Positions 43,883 through 47,339 of a DNA stretch of 47,339 nucleotides are shown here, one piece after another (position 1 is the first letter of the stretch; each line of letters starts with the position of its first letter). Made by a program: the position numbers and the translations under genes. Origin of the DNA: Planctomycetia bacterium (GTDB lineage: Bacteria; Planctomycetota; Planctomycetia; Pirellulales; UBA1268); assembly GCA_026401035.1 (NCBI GenBank), contig JAPLNR010000076.1, positions 1-47,339 of the forward strand, given 5' to 3'. The notes beneath the pieces were generated by a model. That model did no database searches. It saw only the letters and a program-made list of their open reading frames with translations, and was not told the origin of the DNA.

Positions 43883-44940
43883 GACGGGGGAACGGTGGAT
43901 GTGGGACCGTCGGCGGCCGCCTGATCGCCCGTCTCGCGGGCCGGGCCGGTGCGGGCCCGGAGCAGGTCGATCAGCAGGTCGTGCGACGGGGTCACGACCA
44001 GATACACGGCCAATGACAGGATAGCCAGATCCCGCAGCGAATGGTTGGGCGACAGCCACCACCAGCCGGCCAGAAGCACGGTCCACGTGGGTATGAGCAG
44101 CGGCAACGCGGCGACGTGCAGCCGCAGGAGCGCCCGCCCCAGCGTGGGGGCATCGGCGGGCTGGACCCGCGCCACCAGCGGAGACAGCAGCCAGAGATGC
44201 CGCCAGGCATGCCAGCAGAGAAAGTACATGCCGACGGAGAACAGCGGATCGGTCGTGATTCCGAGCAGACCGATCACCGCCAGATCCACGAGCGTGGCGA
44301 ACGAGCGACGGGCCGCCCCCGGCACACGGCGGGTCTCGAACACTTCCAGGGCGACCGCGGCGAGGGCGATCGCCACGAGCGCGATCCCCGTGGCCCGCAC
44401 GCCTGCGGGGGCGAAACTGCCGGCGGCGGCGTTGCCACCCATGACGGAGAGCAGCCGGGCGGCGACAGCCGACGTTTCCGCGGGCCAGCAGGCCAGCGGC
44501 ACGCCGAGCACACCCGCGCCGCGGGCGACCGCCGCCCGCAGCCGCGGCCAGAACGCGGCGGGTATCGATGGCGACTGGCCGTCGGCGTGCGACATGCCGA
44601 AGTGCCAGATCGAGAGCGTGGCGAAGAGCAGCACCAGCGGCACGGGAAACACCGCGAAGCCGACGAACACGGCCGCCATCACCGCGAGATAGCCGATGAA
44701 CATCCGCGCCGCGGCGGTGCGGCTGCCCAGCCGCTGCGCGATCGCGAGATCAGCGGCACCGTGCGGCAGCCCGACGAAGACGAGCGAGATGAGCCACGGA
44801 ACCGCGGCCAACCTGGTCGACCACCCCGGGCCACATGCAAACGCCGCAACGGATGCGGCGAGCATGCCGGCCAGCGGCAGCCGGCGAAAGACGAGTTCCT
44901 CGAACCTGCGCTGAGGCTCGCAACCGGGGAGTGCATTCAC
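43849..44940 (-). CDS. blh: Brp/Blh-family beta-carotene 15,15'-dioxygenase
   Basis: The 363-residue polytopic membrane protein shows the Blh histidine set: GLPHGAAD (His60), IWHFGMSHAD (His113), CWHAWRHLW (His244, His248) and VVTPSHDLL (His320). These bind the iron that cleaves beta-carotene into two retinals, the rhodopsin chromophore. It sits 79 bases downstream of the rhodopsin gene on the same strand. The GTG at 44940 has GGGAAAG upstream; an ATG at 44865 is an alternative. Its 3' end overlaps the next gene by 34 bases. GC is much higher than in the rhodopsin gene. Carotenoid synthesis genes are not in the window. Confidence 0.92.
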   Translation of the reverse strand: MNALPGCEPQRRFEELVFRRLPLAGMLAASVAAFACGPGWSTRLAAVPWLISLVFVGLPHGAADLAIAQRLGSRTAAARMFIGYLAVMAAVFVGFAVFPVPLVLLFATLSIWHFGMSHADGQSPSIPAAFWPRLRAAVARGAGVLGVPLACWPAETSAVAARLLSVMGGNAAAGSFAPAGVRATGIALVAIALAAVALEVFETRRVPGAARRSFATLVDLAVIGLLGITTDPLFSVGMYFLCWHAWRHLWLLSPLVARVQPADAPTLGRALLRLHVAALPLLIPTWTVLLAGWWWLSPNHSLRDLAILSLAVYLVVTPSHDLLIDLLRARTGPARETGDQAAADGPTSTVPPSCAARLASSSL

Positions 44941-44957
44941 GAGGGCAACTTTCCCGG

Positions 44958-45000
44958 GGCAGCGCCCGTCGCGCCGGAACGTCCGGCGCGACGGGCTGCC
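44958..45000 (-). promoter_or_regulatory. strong intercistronic hairpin between rhodopsin and blh
   Basis: Arms 44958-44978 and 44982-45000 pair over 19 bases with a 2-base bulge and a 3-base loop (arm core CCGTCGCGCCGGA with TCCGGCGCGACGG). No T-run follows, so it is probably not a simple terminator. It lies 19 bases beyond the rhodopsin stop and 17 bases before the blh start, where it could lower blh expression or protect the rhodopsin mRNA 3' end. Confidence 0.75.
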
Positions 45001-45019
45001 ATGCCGCGAAACGACAAAA

Positions 45020-45790
45020 CTACAGACGGAGCCGCGACTCGTGCGAGTGGCCCAATGCCTGGATGCCGTGATAGGCGACCAGACCGAAGCCCACCTTGTT
45101 AATGACGTCCGCGATGTTGTAGACGATCTCGCGGAGTTCACCGTTGCCCGAGCGGGCCATGAGGAACCCGATCGGGTAGATCGCCCAGCCAATCAGCACG
45201 AACAACCGCATCGTCTCCAGGGCCTTTGCCAACGGGGCCGGAGCCTCGGCGATCGCCTGGCCGAGCGACATGTAGAGCACGCCGACGATCAGCGCCTCAC
45301 ACACGCACGACACCAGGAAGAACGTCCACCAACGCTCCGAGTTCACCGGCGAAGTCTCGGCGATGAAGGCCGTGACGATCATCGCGATGTCGAGCAGCAC
45401 GAGCTGGAAGAAAAACTTCGTCCCGCGATCGCCCATCCGCAGCAAGAGCGGAAATTTCACGAGCAACAGCGGCGTGGTGAAGAGCCAGTCGATGTACCGC
45501 AGAGCGGTCGGAAACTCTCCGCCCGACTCCTGGTAGACGTGCGTCATCTTGTAGTAGTGGAAGCACGCAATGCCGCAGACGAGACCGGCCACCACCATCG
45601 TGCTGCGATAGGCCGGATCGACGTTGTCCCGCATCAGGAAGAAGTAGAGGGCTCCGGCGCCCATCGCGACGGTGCCAGCGAAGAACAGATAGAGAGTGAT
45701 CGACTGCAGCGGGGTGTTTTTCGTGAAGTCGGACGACAGGGGTACGACTCCCTCCGCGACCGCCAGTACCTGAGCCAGAAGTGCATGCAT
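45020..45790 (-). CDS. microbial rhodopsin, proton-pump type with DTK motif
   Basis: The 256-residue protein has seven membrane helices. The retinal Schiff-base Lys232 and counterion Asp228 lie in helix G (NIADVINKVGFGLVAY). Helix C reads RYIDWLFTTPLLLVKF: Arg98, Asp101 (proton acceptor), Thr105 and Lys112. Lys112 is at the proton-donor position where proteorhodopsin has Glu108, as in Exiguobacterium rhodopsin (DTK). His78 matches the proteorhodopsin His75 that pairs with the acceptor Asp. Leu109 is the tuning site, predicting green absorption. GWAIYP marks helix F. The ATG at 45790 has GGAGG eight bases upstream. blh follows, so retinal can be made locally. GC is lower than in its neighbours. 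Confidence 0.96.
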   Translation of the reverse strand: MHALLAQVLAVAEGVVPLSSDFTKNTPLQSITLYLFFAGTVAMGAGALYFFLMRDNVDPAYRSTMVVAGLVCGIACFHYYKMTHVYQESGGEFPTALRYIDWLFTTPLLLVKFPLLLRMGDRGTKFFFQLVLLDIAMIVTAFIAETSPVNSERWWTFFLVSCVCEALIVGVLYMSLGQAIAEAPAPLAKALETMRLFVLIGWAIYPIGFLMARSGNGELREIVYNIADVINKVGFGLVAYHGIQALGHSHESRLRL

Positions 45791-45889
45791 GGTTAACCTC
45801 CAAATTGTGTCGACGACGCCCGAAGGCACCGCGACGGGGTAAAAGCCCACGAGGATTTCTCGCCTCGCAAACGAATCAAACGCCGTAAA

Positions 45890-45946
45890 CCATCAGCTGT
45901 CATTTCGCACACTCCGCGGGCGGAGCGTGCGAATCGCCATCAGCTG
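45890..45946. promoter_or_regulatory. hairpin flanked by direct repeats upstream of rhodopsin
   Basis: CCATCAGCTG occurs at 45890-45899 and 45937-45946. Between them, TTCGCAC and CTCCGC (45904-45917) pair with GCGGAG and GTGCGAA (45920-45933) with one mismatch. The block lies 100-156 bases before the rhodopsin ATG. Confidence 0.6.
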
Positions 45947-45970
45947 GGGATGCGGTCCCAGTCCCTGCAC

Positions 45971-45994
45971 CGATCCGTGCACGTGCACGGATCG
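45971..45994. promoter_or_regulatory. 24-bp perfect palindrome upstream of rhodopsin
   Basis: CGATCCGTGCAC is followed directly by its exact reverse complement. A gapless perfect palindrome of this length suggests a dimeric regulator site or a cruciform-forming sequence. Confidence 0.65.
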
Positions 45995-45996
45995 AA

Positions 45997-46018
45997 CGGA
46001 AGGCGTGCGTGCCTTCCG
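45997..46018. repeat. 8-bp stem hairpin next to the palindrome
   Basis: CGGAAGGC, six-base loop GTGCGT, then GCCTTCCG. It starts two bases after the 24-bp palindrome. Confidence 0.6.
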
Positions 46019-46220
46019 GGATGTTCCGGACGAGCGGCGACTGGTGGGAACGAAAGAGTGGGGGCCGATCTCCGGACGAAGCCGCTGCAGCCGTGGGCTG
46101 AGGCGACCTCCATCCGGGGGGAATTATGTCTCGAAACGACCCTCTGGCAACAGCAAATTCCGAAGCCGACGTCGGCGGGCCGCGCTTCTCCCCCTGGGAG
46201 GGGCCGAATTCTGGTGCAAG

Positions 46221-46241
46221 GAGGACTGGCTTCAGCCTGTC
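46221..46241 (+). repeat. family A palindrome, diverged copy
   Basis: Reads GAGGACTGGCTTCAGCCTGT then C, with one change in the stem. It lies 29 bases beyond the stop of the class IV aminotransferase gene and gives no stop codon. Confidence 0.65.
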
Positions 46242-46270
46242 ACTCTTTCAAAATTCAGCCCGCCACTTTT

Positions 46271-47203
46271 TCAGGTTTGGGCCTGTTCGGCGATGTCCAC
46301 GCCGACGCTTTCGCTCCAGGCGGCTAGCAGCCGGCGGTAGAGCGGGCCCGGCCGTCCCGCGCCGACCGGCAGGCCGTCGAAGCGGGTGGCGGGCAGCAGG
46401 CAGTTGGGCGTGCTCGAGAGCAGGATTTCGTCGGCCGCGGCGAGCGTGGCCGACCGCAGCGACTCCTCCCGCCACTGGATGCCGCGGGCTTCGGCCAGCT
46501 GCCGCAGGTAGTGGAGGCTGACGCCGCGGAGGGCGTCGGTCGGCGGCGGCGCGAGGATCGTGCCGCCGCGGACGATCGCGATGTTGGCGGTCGAGGTCTC
46601 GCTGACCCGGCCGTCGGCATGGCAGAGGATCGCGCGGGAACCCTGCTCGGCAGCCTCGGCCTCGCGATCGGCGAGGTGATAGTGCATCCGGCTGCGGCAC
46701 TTGAGCCCCAGCGGCCACGAGTCTTCCGGCACCTGCCGGATCGACACGCTGCGGAGCGACACTCCCTGCTCGTAGGCCTGCGCCCAGAGCGGGAAGGCGA
46801 GCGGAAAGGAATGGACGGCCACCCGCGGCGTGCCCCGACGACCCTCGTGCTGGGAAGGCTGGTCGCCCGGCGTGGCGAAGATCACCACGCCGAGGTCGCT
46901 CTGCGTCGGACCCAAGGCATGGTTGTGCCGCGCCACGATGTCGGCCGCGGCGAAGATCTCGTCGAGCGACACGGTGGGAACAATGCCGGCCACGGCGAGT
47001 GACTCACGAAACCGCGCCGCATGGAGGTCGGGCAGGAAGAGGCGGCCGGCAAACGTTCGCAGTTGCTCGGTGACGGTCGCCCCGAGCACGAATCCGGCAT
47101 CACCGACCGGCAGGCAGAGGCTGGCCCGCGGGATCGATCGCCCGTCCAGCCAGGCCCATTCGTCCGCCGGGCCCTCGGCCCCGTCTTTGTCGGTTCGGCT
47201 CAC
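46271..47203 (-). CDS. class IV PLP-dependent aminotransferase
   Basis: The 310-residue protein has the fold-type IV layout. LPVGDAGFVLGATVTEQLRTF is the N-terminal substrate loop region, LKCRSRMHY carries the probable PLP-binding Lys, SETSTANIAIV carries the PLP-ring Glu, and LRGVSLHYL is the phosphate-binding turn. The family includes branched-chain aminotransferase, D-amino acid aminotransferase and aminodeoxychorismate lyase; sequence alone does not decide. The GTG at 47203 was chosen because the longer frame overlaps tRNA-Ala. tRNA-Ala lies 23 bases upstream on the same strand. Confidence 0.85.
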   Translation of the reverse strand: MSRTDKDGAEGPADEWAWLDGRSIPRASLCLPVGDAGFVLGATVTEQLRTFAGRLFLPDLHAARFRESLAVAGIVPTVSLDEIFAAADIVARHNHALGPTQSDLGVVIFATPGDQPSQHEGRRGTPRVAVHSFPLAFPLWAQAYEQGVSLRSVSIRQVPEDSWPLGLKCRSRMHYHLADREAEAAEQGSRAILCHADGRVSETSTANIAIVRGGTILAPPPTDALRGVSLHYLRQLAEARGIQWREESLRSATLAAADEILLSSTPNCLLPATRFDGLPVGAGRPGPLYRRLLAAWSESVGVDIAEQAQT

Positions 47204-47226
47204 GTCTCGCAGTGTCGATATCTGAG

Positions 47227-47299
47227 TGGAGGATAGGGGATTCGAACCCCTGACCTTCTGGCTGCCAGCCAGACGCTCTCCCAATTGAGCTAATCCCCC
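47227..47299 (-). tRNA. tRNA-Ala (anticodon GGC)
   Basis: A 73-nt cloverleaf: acceptor GGGGGAT with ATCCTCC (one G-U pair), D arm GCTC/GAGC, anticodon stem TCTGG/CCAGA with loop CTGGCAG (anticodon GGC), and T arm AGGGG TTCGAAT CCCCT. Discriminator A; CCA not encoded. Confidence 0.97.
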
Positions 47300-47339
47300 A
47301 GCGGTTATTTCCAGACACCAGCGGACGGAAATGACGGGC

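Larger units (their letters stand above)
45791..46270. other. regulatory-looking gap upstream of the rhodopsin gene
   Basis: These 480 bases hold no convincing gene. They hold the 5' leader of the rhodopsin operon, three inverted repeats (45904-45933, 45971-45994, 45997-46018), a 10-bp direct repeat around the first, and a diverged family A copy at 46221. I cannot choose a -10/-35 pair with confidence. Confidence 0.6.

Noticed and set aside
45927..46340. Plus-strand open frames upstream of rhodopsin
   Set aside because: They run through the palindromes, are Cys/Arg-rich without homology signs, and have no ribosome binding site.

Overview
The window looks like a piece of chromosome from a planctomycete of the Pirellulales type. 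The evidence is high GC (roughly two thirds by eye) and typical planctomycete families: a DUF1501 protein paired with a DUF1549/DUF1553 protein, a DUF1559 pseudopilin-like protein, and many secreted proteins of no known function. It carries about 40 genes and two tRNAs (Gly-CCC and Ala-GGC). I see no phage, integrase, transposase or CRISPR array.

Layout. 1-9.5 kb: secreted, lipoprotein and hypothetical genes (HExxH-type peptidase, secreted nuclease, AsmA-like protein, Cys/His-rich small protein, C-terminal CxxCH protein, GYF_2-like protein). 9.5-16 kb: ClpP-like protein, KAP-type membrane NTPase, ApbE flavinyltransferase, a DedA protein and a sigma-54 activator. 15.9-19.7 kb: a tight operon uppP - DUF1549 - DUF1501. 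19.8-30.4 kb: TIM-barrel isomerase, transglutaminase, rpsA, a peroxiredoxin with a lysine-rich tail, a short MnmE-like GTPase, rhodanese, DUF1559, cca and scpB. 30.4-36 kb: ketose 3-epimerase-like protein, orphan DNA methyltransferase, M20 peptidase, pgpA. 36-42.5 kb: def and fmt (start and end of N-formyl-methionine use), then miaB-glnE.

The most striking locus is 42.5-46.1 kb: a microbial rhodopsin gene followed by blh (beta-carotene to retinal cleavage), a VTT-domain membrane protein and a DedA protein, all on the minus strand. The rhodopsin has the helix-C triad Asp-Thr-Lys, so lysine sits where proteorhodopsins carry the carboxylate proton donor. A very strong hairpin lies between rhodopsin and blh, and several perfect or near-perfect inverted repeats lie upstream. 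By inference this is a self-contained light-driven proton pump cassette that makes its own chromophore, with two PMF-linked membrane proteins attached.

The second theme is dispersed structured repeats. Family A is an 18-22 nt palindrome (core GACAGGCTTCAGCCTGTC) present about 19 times; in about twelve genes its TAG is the stop codon, and once it sits in frame inside a gene. Family B is a roughly 140 nt element with nested stems, four full copies and one short copy, with compensatory base changes. Family C is a 140 nt element with long terminal inverted repeats (two copies). Family D is a tandem pair of three-hairpin units. I cannot search databases here, so novelty is not established for any of them. 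A third theme is lysine/alanine-rich histone-H1-like tails on three unrelated proteins.
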